Below are positions 1 to 5,446 of a DNA stretch of 5,446 nt, one piece after another. The notes below the pieces were generated by a model that was given only the letters and a program-made list of their open reading frames with translations, did not search any database and had not been told where the DNA came from. Each line of letters opens with the position of its first letter. Positions within the stretch are counted from its first letter, which is position 1. The stretch covers positions 1-5,446 of the forward strand of contig CALHQV010000136.1 of the NCBI GenBank assembly GCA_938038035.1, written 5' to 3'. A program made the position numbers and the translations under genes. The stretch is from an uncultured Gemella sp. (GTDB lineage Bacteria > Bacillota > Bacilli > Staphylococcales > Gemellaceae).

Positions 1-276
1 TATTTTCCTAGTAGCAAATACTAGTAAATTCATTATAATGCTAGAAAATACTATCGGCATATACACATTTAATACTGATGCTCCTACTTCTTGCCCCTCT
101 ATTAACTTATAGTATATCCCTATAAATAATACTCCTAATGCAAGCGCATTTATTAATAATGGTGAAAGCCATAATTTCTTAAATGCTATATTTAAAATAT
201 ATGTGATAAACCACGATCCTAGTATATACCATTTACTGTAGGTATACCAATATGCCAATAAAACTATTATACTCAT
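1..276 (-). CDS. Unrecognised polytopic membrane protein, N-terminal 92 codons (partial)
   Basis: I do not recognise this family. The reading frame opens at ATG 276-274 and stays open to the window edge, so the C-terminus is missing. An in-frame TGA at 288-286 lies just upstream, so no ATG or GTG start further up is possible. The ATG shares base 276 with the nanE stop (TAATG), and a modest GTGAG element at 289-285 lies 8 bases before it, so translation is probably coupled to nanE. The 92 residues are very hydrophobic and suggest about three membrane segments, near residues 2-30, 38-56 and 70-88, with a charged loop (KLIEGQE) near 58-64. Trp and Tyr are frequent near the start (AYWYTYSKWY). 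Eleven of its 14 Ile codons are ATA. A small accessory membrane protein such as those in other nan operons (the DUF624/YesL type) is a possible comparison, but I see no clear resemblance. That the gene is real is fairly sure; its function is unknown. Confidence 0.8.
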   Translation of the reverse strand, partial: MSIIVLLAYWYTYSKWYILGSWFITYILNIAFKKLWLSPLLINALALGVLFIGIYYKLIEGQEVGASVLNVYMPIVFSSIIMNLLVFATRKI

Positions 277-968
277 TATCTCAACTCACTTAAAAATCTT
301 GTTGCAATTTCTTGCGGTCTAGTTATTGCTCCCCCAACTACTATACAATGCGCCCCCGCTTCAAATGCTTGTTTCGCTTGTTCTGGGGTATGAATTTTTC
401 CTTCTGCTATAACCGGAACTTTTACATTTTTTACGATTTCTTTTACTAAATCTGGGTTGAATTTTTTTGAATCTGATGTATATGGTGTATATCCATTCAT
501 CGTTGTTCCTACGAAATCCACCCCTGCTCTTTCCGCTTCTACAGCTTCTTCTAAATTAGAAATATCTGCCATCAATAATACATTAGGATACTTTTCCTTT
601 ATTTCTTCCACGAATTCACTAGGTGTTTTTCCATCCCCTCGTTCTCTATTCGTGCAATCTAACGCTATTATATCAGATCCTGCATCAACTAATTTATCAA
701 CCTCATCCATTGTAGCAGTTATATATGAAGCATATCCTTCATATGATTTTTTTATTATACCAATTACTGGTAAATTCGTTTGTTCTTTTATTTGTTTAAT
801 ATCTAAAACTCCTTGGGCTCTAATGGCTTTTACACCTGCATTCTTAACAGCTTGCGCCATTAAACACATTATTCCACCTTCTTCTTTATATAAAGCTTCA
901 CCTGGTAATGCTTGACAAGAAACTATCATTTCTCCTTTTAGATATTCTATTAATTGTTGTTTATTCAT
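276..968 (-). CDS. nanE: N-acetylmannosamine-6-phosphate 2-epimerase (NanE)
   Basis: This cytoplasmic enzyme converts ManNAc-6-phosphate to GlcNAc-6-phosphate, linking sialic acid or ManNAc catabolism to the NagA/NagB route. The 230-residue length is normal for the family. The sequence reads as a TIM barrel with family blocks: MIVSCQALPGEALY (14-27), IRAQG (49-53), PVIGIIKK (67-74), IALDCTNR (101-108), LMADIS (132-137), DFVGTTMNGYT (151-161), PVIAEGKIHTP (185-195) and a phosphate-binding IVVGGAITRP (209-218). Arg50, Lys73, Asp135 and Glu189 fall where the catalytic residues described for Clostridium perfringens NanE are expected; I aligned these by eye. The start is supported by AAAGGA at 981-976, 7 bases upstream and inside the end of the preceding permease gene, from which only 4 bases separate it. 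It is the only enzyme gene in the window and the main clue to the transporter's substrate. Confidence 0.96.
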   Translation of the reverse strand: MNKQQLIEYLKGEMIVSCQALPGEALYKEEGGIMCLMAQAVKNAGVKAIRAQGVLDIKQIKEQTNLPVIGIIKKSYEGYASYITATMDEVDKLVDAGSDIIALDCTNRERGDGKTPSEFVEEIKEKYPNVLLMADISNLEEAVEAERAGVDFVGTTMNGYTPYTSDSKKFNPDLVKEIVKNVKVPVIAEGKIHTPEQAKQAFEAGAHCIVVGGAITRPQEIATRFLSELR

Positions 969-972
969 AACC

Positions 973-1800
973 TTATCCTTTCACGGCACCTAAAGTAACA
1001 CCTTGAGTAAAGTAATTTTGGAAACAAATGAACACTATTATCATCGGTAATGATGCTAATGATGCTCCTGCCATTAGTAATCCGTAGTCATTAGAGAACT
1101 CTTGACCTTGCGCTAACGCTGCTAACCCTAAAGGTAATGTAGACATATCTGGTGTATTAGAGAAGATTAATTGTGAGAAATAATCGTTCCAACTAGCGAT
1201 GAAAGTAAAGATCGCTAATGCTCCGATACCTGGTTTAATGATTGGTAACGCGATATTTATAAATGTTCTTACTTCACCACAACCATCTATTCTTGCTGAT
1301 TCAAGTAACTCTGTTGGAATTGCTTGAGAGAATTGTCTCATTAAGAATACCCCGAACGGCCAACCTACTGCAGGTAGAATTAATGCGTAGTATGTATTCA
1401 TTAAGTTAAATTCAGTGATTAAGTTTAATAAAGGTATTAAAATTACTTGTTTTGGTAATGCCATTGCTGCTACAAACACCATGAATATTATCTTAACACC
1501 TGGGAAATTTTTCTTAGCTAGCGCATATCCTGCTAGAGCTGATGTAGCGCAAACTAAAAATGTTGTCATTACTGAAATAAATACTGAGTTAAAGAACCAT
1601 CTTAATGTATTCGATGTAAATAACTTTTCATAGTTTTCCAAAGTTGGAGTAGATGGCCACCATTCTGGTGGGATCGTTATTGCTACATCTTGTAATTTAA
1701 ATGATCCTGATGCAATCCAATAAAATGGAAAAATAAAGAATATAGTTAACCCAAGTAATATTATCATTGATACTATTTTAAAAATACTTATATTTTTCAT
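973..1800 (-). CDS. Sugar ABC transporter permease, MalG/SatC-like (CUT1 family)
   Basis: This is one of the two membrane subunits of the importer, of the type that pairs with a MalF-like partner and couples to the ATPase. At 275 residues it has the usual length for MalG-type permeases. Six hydrophobic segments are visible near residues 10-30, 72-95, 104-126, 137-157, 192-212 and 243-263. The EAA loop, which docks onto the ATPase, is clear at about 167-190 (ESARIDGCGEVRTF...LPIIKPG), with Cys174 where Ala is commonest. The end QNYFTQGVTLGAVKG is typical of this subunit class. The start has AGGAGG at 1813-1808, with 7 bases between it and the ATG, and the stop codon of the upstream permease lies inside the same element, so the two are probably co-translated. 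The substrate, probably sialic acid or ManNAc, is inferred only from the neighbouring nanE. Confidence 0.93.
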   Translation of the reverse strand: MKNISIFKIVSMIILLGLTIFFIFPFYWIASGSFKLQDVAITIPPEWWPSTPTLENYEKLFTSNTLRWFFNSVFISVMTTFLVCATSALAGYALAKKNFPGVKIIFMVFVAAMALPKQVILIPLLNLITEFNLMNTYYALILPAVGWPFGVFLMRQFSQAIPTELLESARIDGCGEVRTFINIALPIIKPGIGALAIFTFIASWNDYFSQLIFSNTPDMSTLPLGLAALAQGQEFSNDYGLLMAGASLASLPMIIVFICFQNYFTQGVTLGAVKG

Positions 1801-1807
1801 TCTAAAT

Positions 1808-1813
1808 CCTCCT
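1808..1813 (-). promoter_or_regulatory. Ribosome binding site of the second permease gene, overlapping the preceding stop codon
   Basis: AGGAGG occupies 1813-1808, and the TAG stop of the first permease gene is 1814-1812, so termination happens on the ribosome binding site of the next gene. It lies 7 bases before the ATG at 1800. This arrangement favours re-initiation and a balanced supply of the two permeases. Confidence 0.8.
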
Positions 1814-2717
1814 AATCATTATCTGTAGATAGGAACTTGAATTGTAATATTGAAATTACTCCAATAATTACAGCAAGGATAATACCCATCGCACTAGCTA
1901 CACCATGATTTCCGTTTTTAATTGCTGCTTCATAAACTAGATACATAATTGTACTTGTTCCATAGTTTGGTCCCCCAGCAGTTAATAACTGGATTAAGGC
2001 GAAAATTTGGAACGAGTTAATTGTAGTTACAACAACAATATATAATGTCGTTGGTTTAATCAGCGGCCAAGTAATTTTTGTGAACACTTGCCATTTTGTT
2101 GCTCCGTCAATTTCCGAAGCTTCTAATAATTCTTTTGGCACGTTACCTAAAGCAGCAACATAAAGAATTATCGGTTGTCCTAATGAAGTAGTAATCAAAA
2201 TCGTAATAATAGCATATAATGCTGTGCTTGGATTTCCTAACCAGTCAATATTATCGTTAATTAAATGCATCGATTTAAATACATAGTTTAAAATTCCATA
2301 TTCTGGGTGATAGATCCAAGCCCAAACTACAGTAACAGAAACTACAGAAGATATTGCTGGAATATAGAATACTCCACGGAAGAATGATCTTACTACTGCA
2401 CTCTTGTTGTATATCGTTACTGCAACAAATATAGATACTAATACTACTATAGGTACTGCAACTACCGTTACAATAATCGTATTAATAAGGGATTTCATAA
2501 ATGGTTCGTGGATTGTTGCTCCACTTCCACTAAACATTAAGTCTGAATAGTGTTTAAGTCCAACGAATACTGGATTCTTTTTAGCAAAACTATATAATGA
2601 TAACTGCAGCCCGCGTAACATTGGTACTAAAACAAATGTTATGAAAAATAAACTAACTGGCAAAATAAATAGATATGCACTAAAGTCTATTTTTTTTCTT
2701 TTCTTAGTAGTTTTCAT
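1812..2717 (-). CDS. Sugar ABC transporter permease, MalF/SatB-like (CUT1 family)
   Basis: This is the partner membrane subunit of the importer, forming the translocation pore with the product of the next gene. It has 301 residues, starting with a basic cytoplasmic tail (MKTTKKRKK). Hydrophobic segments lie near 13-33, 76-102, 113-137, 166-190, 225-245 and 272-294. The large loop after the first segment carries the YSFAKKNPVFVGLKHYSDL stretch usual for MalF/UgpA-type subunits without the long MalF insertion. The EAA loop is well formed at about 197-222 (LLEASEIDGATKWQVF...PLIKP), and LTAGGPNYGTSTIMYLVYEAAI at 245-266 is another family hallmark. The start has AGGAGG at 2727-2722 with only 4 bases to the ATG, which is short. 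Its transcript must pass the hairpin at 2748-2777, so it is probably made at lower levels than the binding protein. Confidence 0.93.
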   Translation of the reverse strand: MKTTKKRKKIDFSAYLFILPVSLFFITFVLVPMLRGLQLSLYSFAKKNPVFVGLKHYSDLMFSGSGATIHEPFMKSLINTIIVTVVAVPIVVLVSIFVAVTIYNKSAVVRSFFRGVFYIPAISSVVSVTVVWAWIYHPEYGILNYVFKSMHLINDNIDWLGNPSTALYAIITILITTSLGQPIILYVAALGNVPKELLEASEIDGATKWQVFTKITWPLIKPTTLYIVVVTTINSFQIFALIQLLTAGGPNYGTSTIMYLVYEAAIKNGNHGVASAMGIILAVIIGVISILQFKFLSTDND

Positions 2718-2747
2718 AGAACCTCCTAAAAAGTTTATTTTTTATCT

Positions 2748-2777
2748 AAAAAAGGGATAGAAGCAACTCTATCCCTT
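2748..2777 (-). terminator. Hairpin with U-run between binding-protein and permease genes (attenuating terminator)
   Basis: On the minus strand the RNA reads AAGGGATAGA (2777-2768), a 6-base loop (2767-2762), TCTATCCCTT (2761-2752), then four more U residues to 2748. The 10-bp stem is perfect, and counting its last two bases the U-run is six long. The stem begins 11 bases past the stop codon of the binding-protein gene. With only four U residues beyond the stem, followed by AGATAAAAAAT, I expect partial rather than complete termination. This would favour the upstream ATPase and binding-protein genes. It could also act as a 3' stabiliser against exonucleases. Confidence 0.85.
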
Positions 2778-2788
2778 CATACGTCAAA

Positions 2789-4090
2789 TTACAATGCTTC
2801 TTTTATTGTTTTATTTGCATCTTCTACAAATTTATCTAATCCTTCTTTAGGTGTAGTTTTACCATTTAATACACCTTGAACCATGTTGAACCATAGTGGT
2901 CTCATTTTTGCGAATCCTGGAATTGTGTTATAGTATGGAGCGTATTGTCCAGTTAATCCTTCGGCAAATTTAAGTTCTTCTGAATCGTATAATCCTGTTT
3001 CACCTTTTTTAGCTGAGAAGTTACCAGAAGCTAATAGAGTACGTTTACCCCAATCTTTATCATTAACCATAAAGTCAACGAATTTTTTAGCCGCTGCTGC
3101 TTTATCTGCATCACCGTTATCAAAGATAGCTGGTCCTGCAACTAGATAATCATATTTAGCTTTTCCTCCATTGTTAGGGAACGGTAAGAATTTGTAGTTA
3201 AATCCAGATGCATGTGAAGCTGCGATACCAGGAGAGAATAAGATTGTAGTTGCTGCACGTCCAGATTTGAATGCCTCTAGAGCATCTTTAGCTTCTAAAG
3301 CTACCCCTTGTCCTAATAAACCATCATCGTAAGCTTTTTTTACCCACTCTAATCCTTTAACACCATTTGCATCATTAATAGTGTATTTGCTGATTGCATC
3401 ATCTGTAATCCAAGAATTGTATAAGTTTGCTACAAATGCTCTTGGCCCTTGGTCTCCCGCTTGTGATTTAGTGTAGAATAAAGCTGGAGTAATACTTGAA
3501 TCTTTTTGTTTAACTGCTTTTAAGAATTTTTCATATTCTTCTACAGTCCAACTTCTATCTTGTTTGTTAAGAGGTAGAAAGTCTGTTACACCTAACTTAT
3601 CTGTTAAGTCTTTGTTTACACCCATTAAGAATGGCGCTACCCCTTGTGGATACATATAAAGTTTATCTTTATAACTAGACGCTTTAACTGCTGCTTCATT
3701 TAATTTAGATTTATCAACATCATCTAATGGAACTAATAAATCTTTAGCTGCCCATGCAATTACACGTCCTGGCGCATCATAAATTACATCTGGAGCTGTT
3801 TTCGATTGAATAGCTGTTTCGATTTTTGCTGGTCCATCTGTAAATTCAATTTTTTGATAGTTAACTTTAATATTTGGATTTTTTGCTTCAAACGCTTTGA
3901 TTAAAGCTGCATCGAAATCCTCAGTTTTTTTGAATTCTTTATCTTTTGTAAATTGTGGGAAATCCCAATAAGTAATTTCTACTTTTTTATTCGGATCGGC
4001 TTGCTTTTCTTCTTTTTTACCGCCCACACACCCTGTTAAAACAAGAGCTGTCGTTGCTGCTACAGCAAACAATTTATTTAATTTTCTCAT
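2789..4090 (-). CDS. Carbohydrate ABC transporter substrate-binding lipoprotein (family 1; SatA-like by context)
   Basis: This is the extracellular receptor that captures the sugar and delivers it to the permeases, anchored to the outer face of the membrane by lipid. It has 433 residues, typical of family 1 solute-binding proteins. The N-terminus is a lipoprotein signal: basic MRKLNK, hydrophobic 7-19, then LTGC with the acylated Cys at residue 21, followed by a charged linker (GGKKEEKQADPNKK). The mature part begins with VEITYWDFPQF (about 37-47) and continues with AFEAKNPNIKVNYQKIEF (66-83) and KTAPDVIYDAPGRVIAWAAKDLLVPLDD (97-124), the usual pattern of CUT1 binding proteins. The start is set by AGGAGG at 4104-4099, 8 bases upstream. 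Sialic acid or ManNAc as ligand is inferred from the downstream nanE; the sequence itself does not reveal specificity, and another amino sugar or an oligosaccharide is possible. Confidence 0.93.
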   Translation of the reverse strand: MRKLNKLFAVAATTALVLTGCVGGKKEEKQADPNKKVEITYWDFPQFTKDKEFKKTEDFDAALIKAFEAKNPNIKVNYQKIEFTDGPAKIETAIQSKTAPDVIYDAPGRVIAWAAKDLLVPLDDVDKSKLNEAAVKASSYKDKLYMYPQGVAPFLMGVNKDLTDKLGVTDFLPLNKQDRSWTVEEYEKFLKAVKQKDSSITPALFYTKSQAGDQGPRAFVANLYNSWITDDAISKYTINDANGVKGLEWVKKAYDDGLLGQGVALEAKDALEAFKSGRAATTILFSPGIAASHASGFNYKFLPFPNNGGKAKYDYLVAGPAIFDNGDADKAAAAKKFVDFMVNDKDWGKRTLLASGNFSAKKGETGLYDSEELKFAEGLTGQYAPYYNTIPGFAKMRPLWFNMVQGVLNGKTTPKEGLDKFVEDANKTIKEAL

Positions 4091-4098
4091 AATATGAG

Positions 4099-4104
4099 CC
4101 TCCT
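4099..4104 (-). promoter_or_regulatory. Ribosome binding site of the binding-protein gene
   Basis: A full AGGAGG core with ideal 8-base spacing to the ATG at 4090 fixes the start of the lipoprotein. It is the best-spaced Shine-Dalgarno in the window, in keeping with high expression of a binding protein. The rest of the 54-base gap after the ATPase gene (4091-4144) holds no promoter or terminator I can support. Confidence 0.8.
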
Positions 4105-4144
4105 TATTTTGTATGTTTTTTTAAAATTTGACGTCTTATTTAAA

Positions 4145-5248
4145 TTATTCTAAGATACTAAGTTCTGTATCTACATCGAAGTAATGTGCTCTATTCATAT
4201 CTAAAGCGAATGTAAGTTCATCTCCCATTTTAATATTTTGTCTTGAGTGTACAATCGCTTTAATACTTTCACCATTTAAATCGGTATGAACAATATACTC
4301 AGATCCTAATAACTCTGCCACGATTACTTTTGAAGTAATTTTAGCATGTGAATATGTCTCTAGTACAAGTGGATCATTAGAGATATTCTCTGGTCTAATT
4401 CCTAGGACTACTTCTTTTCCTTCATAGCCTAGTTCTTTCAGTCTATCATAGTGTCCTATCGGAATTTCTATTTCTCCTCCATCTTTAGTTACAAAGTTAC
4501 CTTCAGCAACTCTACCTCTCATGAAGTTCATTGTAGGCGCTCCAATAAATCCTGCTACAAATAGGTTTTCTGGATGATCATAAATCTCTTTAGGACTTCC
4601 AACTTGTTGAACAACACCTTTTTTCATTACTACAATTCTATCAGCCATTGTCATAGCTTCTGTTTGGTCATGCGTTACATAAATCGTAGTAGCACCTAAT
4701 GTATTATGTATTTTAATAATTTCCGCTCTCATGTTACTTCTTAATTTAGCATCTAAGTTCGATAGCGGTTCATCCATAAGGAATACCTTCGGACTTCTTA
4801 CAATAGCTCTTCCTAATGCAACCCTTTGACGTTGCCCTCCAGAAAGTGCTTTTGGTTTTCTATCTAAAAGCTCTTCTAATCCAAGAATTTTTGCAGCTTC
4901 TTCTACTTTCGCTTTAATTTCATCTTTAGGTACTTTTCTTAATTTTAAGGCAAATGCCATATTATCAAAAACTGTCATATGTGGATATAACGCATAACTT
5001 TGGAATACCATTGCTATATCTCTATCTTTAGGTTCAACATCATTTACTAATTTATCCCCTATATAAAACTCACCTTCTGTTATATCTTCTAAACCTGCAA
5101 TCATTCTAAGGGTAGTAGATTTCCCACAACCTGATGGTCCCACAAATACAACAAATTCCTTGTCAGCTACTTCCAAATTAAAATCAGTTACCGCGCAAAA
5201 ACCATTATCATATTTTTTATAGATTTTTTTTAATGATAAACTTGCCAT
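4145..5248 (-). CDS. msmK: Sugar ABC transporter ATP-binding protein, MsmK/UgpC/MalK family
   Basis: This is the cytoplasmic ATPase that dimerises and powers a CUT1 sugar importer. The 367-residue length is typical. The nucleotide-binding domain shows Walker A GPSGCGKST (37-45), the Q-loop glutamine at 83 in VFQSYALYPHMTV, signature LSGGQRQR (135-142), Walker B VFLMDEP (155-161, Glu160 catalytic), the D-loop SNLDAKLR (163-170) and the switch His193 in YVTHDQTEAMT. All key residues are present. Residues from about 235 form the MalK-type regulatory OB/TOBE region, with GAPTMNFMRG (237-246) and GIRPENI (283-289). The start follows AGGAGG at 5259-5254, 5 bases upstream. It is first in the operon, directly downstream of the promoter. 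Members of this family may serve several importers, so it might also energise transporters encoded elsewhere. The symbol is a family name, not proof of orthology. Confidence 0.95.
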   Translation of the reverse strand: MASLSLKKIYKKYDNGFCAVTDFNLEVADKEFVVFVGPSGCGKSTTLRMIAGLEDITEGEFYIGDKLVNDVEPKDRDIAMVFQSYALYPHMTVFDNMAFALKLRKVPKDEIKAKVEEAAKILGLEELLDRKPKALSGGQRQRVALGRAIVRSPKVFLMDEPLSNLDAKLRSNMRAEIIKIHNTLGATTIYVTHDQTEAMTMADRIVVMKKGVVQQVGSPKEIYDHPENLFVAGFIGAPTMNFMRGRVAEGNFVTKDGGEIEIPIGHYDRLKELGYEGKEVVLGIRPENISNDPLVLETYSHAKITSKVIVAELLGSEYIVHTDLNGESIKAIVHSRQNIKMGDELTFALDMNRAHYFDVDTELSILE

Positions 5249-5272
5249 ATTAACCTCCTAAAAATTGATATT

Positions 5273-5291
5273 TATCTTTTCATCAAAGATA
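5273..5291. promoter_or_regulatory. Perfect inverted repeat TATCTTT-N5-AAAGATA at the transcription start (candidate operator)
   Basis: The minus strand carries TATCTTT (5291-5285), five bases, then AAAGATA (5279-5273), a perfect 7-bp dyad overlapping the end of the -10 element and the predicted start point. A third copy, TATCTTT at 5321-5315, lies 30 bp upstream in direct orientation and overlaps the -35. This looks like an operator for a local repressor; nan operons of Gram-positives are often controlled by RpiR-type NanR regulators, but no regulator gene is visible here. As RNA it could also form a small leader hairpin. Confidence 0.5.
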
Positions 5292-5317
5292 GTATCATAT
5301 TTGAAAGCGTTTGTAAA
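5289..5317 (-). promoter_or_regulatory. SigmaA-type promoter of the transporter-nanE operon
   Basis: The minus strand reads TTTACA (5317-5312, one mismatch to TTGACA), a 17-base spacer, and TACTAT (5294-5289, four of six matches to TATAAT) preceded by TGA, which gives an extended -10 TGn motif. Transcription would start near 5281-5283, leaving an untranslated leader of about 35 bases before the ATPase start at 5248. It is the best promoter match I found in the upstream region. Confidence 0.7.
5302..5315. promoter_or_regulatory. cre-like site (CcpA catabolite repression)
   Basis: On the plus strand the site reads TGAAAGCGTTTGTA, against the general cre pattern TGWAANCGNTNWCA; it mismatches at two positions in the right half, while the TGAAAGCG half is intact. 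It overlaps the end of the -35 element and the spacer, where bound CcpA would block RNA polymerase. Repression of amino-sugar uptake by preferred sugars would fit the operon's role. The match and placement are seen; the regulation is inferred. Confidence 0.65.
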
Positions 5318-5321
5318 GATA

Positions 5322-5446
5322 AAAATCTAGAAATTTAATGTTCTAACCTTTATAATAGTTTATTATTTTTTCATTTTATTTGAACAATAAACAAACTTTA
5401 TTTTTTAATAAATTCAATAAAATACAGTAAAGTACACATTTTAAAA
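5322..5446. other. AT-rich intergenic region upstream of the operon
   Basis: I see no credible coding frame here. It holds runs of A and T and repeated TTTATT/AATAAA hexamers at 5375, 5386, 5397, 5407 and 5416, spaced 9-11 bases apart, plus an AT-only-armed dyad at 5352-5366 (ATAATA-GTT-TATTAT). Upstream curvature or an UP-like function is possible. The neighbouring gene on the right lies outside the window. Confidence 0.5.

Noticed and set aside
457..915. 152-codon open frame on the plus strand
   Set aside because: It lies wholly inside nanE on the opposite strand, has no convincing ribosome binding site and no recognisable domain; nanE is unambiguous.
1415..1633. 72-codon open frame on the plus strand
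   Set aside because: It is antisense to the second permease gene, with low-complexity content and no supporting signals.
4091..4144. Possible second promoter or terminator between the ATPase and binding-protein genes
   Set aside because: I found no stable GC-containing hairpin and no -35/-10 pair with proper spacing; the gap holds only a good ribosome binding site and A/T runs.
5288..5296. Short palindrome GATA-G-TATC over the -10 region
   Set aside because: Four-base arms are expected by chance, and the longer TATCTTT dyad overlapping it is a better operator candidate.
5352..5366. Dyad ATAATA-GTT-TATTAT as a terminator of a neighbouring gene
   Set aside because: The stem is A/T only and only 6 bp, with a 3-base loop, so it would be too weak for a terminator; no gene ending nearby is visible.
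1..5446. CRISPR array, insertion sequence, tRNA or rRNA
   Set aside because: No regularly spaced direct repeats, terminal inverted repeats with a transposase, or structural RNA signatures were seen; the window is almost entirely transporter and nanE coding sequence.

Overview
The window is AT-rich DNA with strong AGGAGG ribosome binding sites, a cre-like catabolite-repression site and a lipobox-bearing binding protein. Together these point to a low-GC Bacillota of the class Bacilli. A Gemella-like or streptococcus-related host is a guess that the sequence alone cannot confirm. All credible genes lie on the minus strand and read from right to left as one apparent operon.

Layout in transcription order: (1) 5249-5446, an AT-rich leader and promoter region with a sigmaA-type promoter, a cre-like site over the -35/spacer, and repeated TATCTTT half-sites around the promoter; (2) 4145-5248, an MsmK/UgpC/MalK-type sugar ABC ATPase; (3) 2789-4090, a lipoprotein solute-binding protein of the family 1 carbohydrate type; (4) 2748-2777, a perfect 10-bp hairpin with a U-run, placed just after the binding-protein gene; (5) 1812-2717 and 973-1800, two MalF/MalG-type permeases; (6) 276-968, nanE, N-acetylmannosamine-6-phosphate 2-epimerase; (7) 1-276, the first 92 codons of an unrecognised polytopic membrane protein that runs off the left edge.

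The likely job is capture and import of an amino sugar, most plausibly sialic acid or N-acetylmannosamine, by a complete CUT1-type ABC importer. NanE then converts ManNAc-6-P to GlcNAc-6-P for entry into amino-sugar catabolism. The substrate is inferred from the nanE linkage; no sialate lyase (NanA) or ManNAc kinase (NanK) is visible here. The gene junctions are tight: a 1-base overlap, a 4-base gap, and ribosome binding sites that contain or abut the previous stop codon. This suggests coupled translation of the permease-nanE-membrane protein part. The hairpin after the binding-protein gene suggests that the first two genes are expressed more strongly than the rest.

The transporter and NanE belong to known families. 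The points worth a second look are the unknown membrane protein coupled to nanE, the dedicated ATPase gene, the internal terminator, and the repeat-rich control region.
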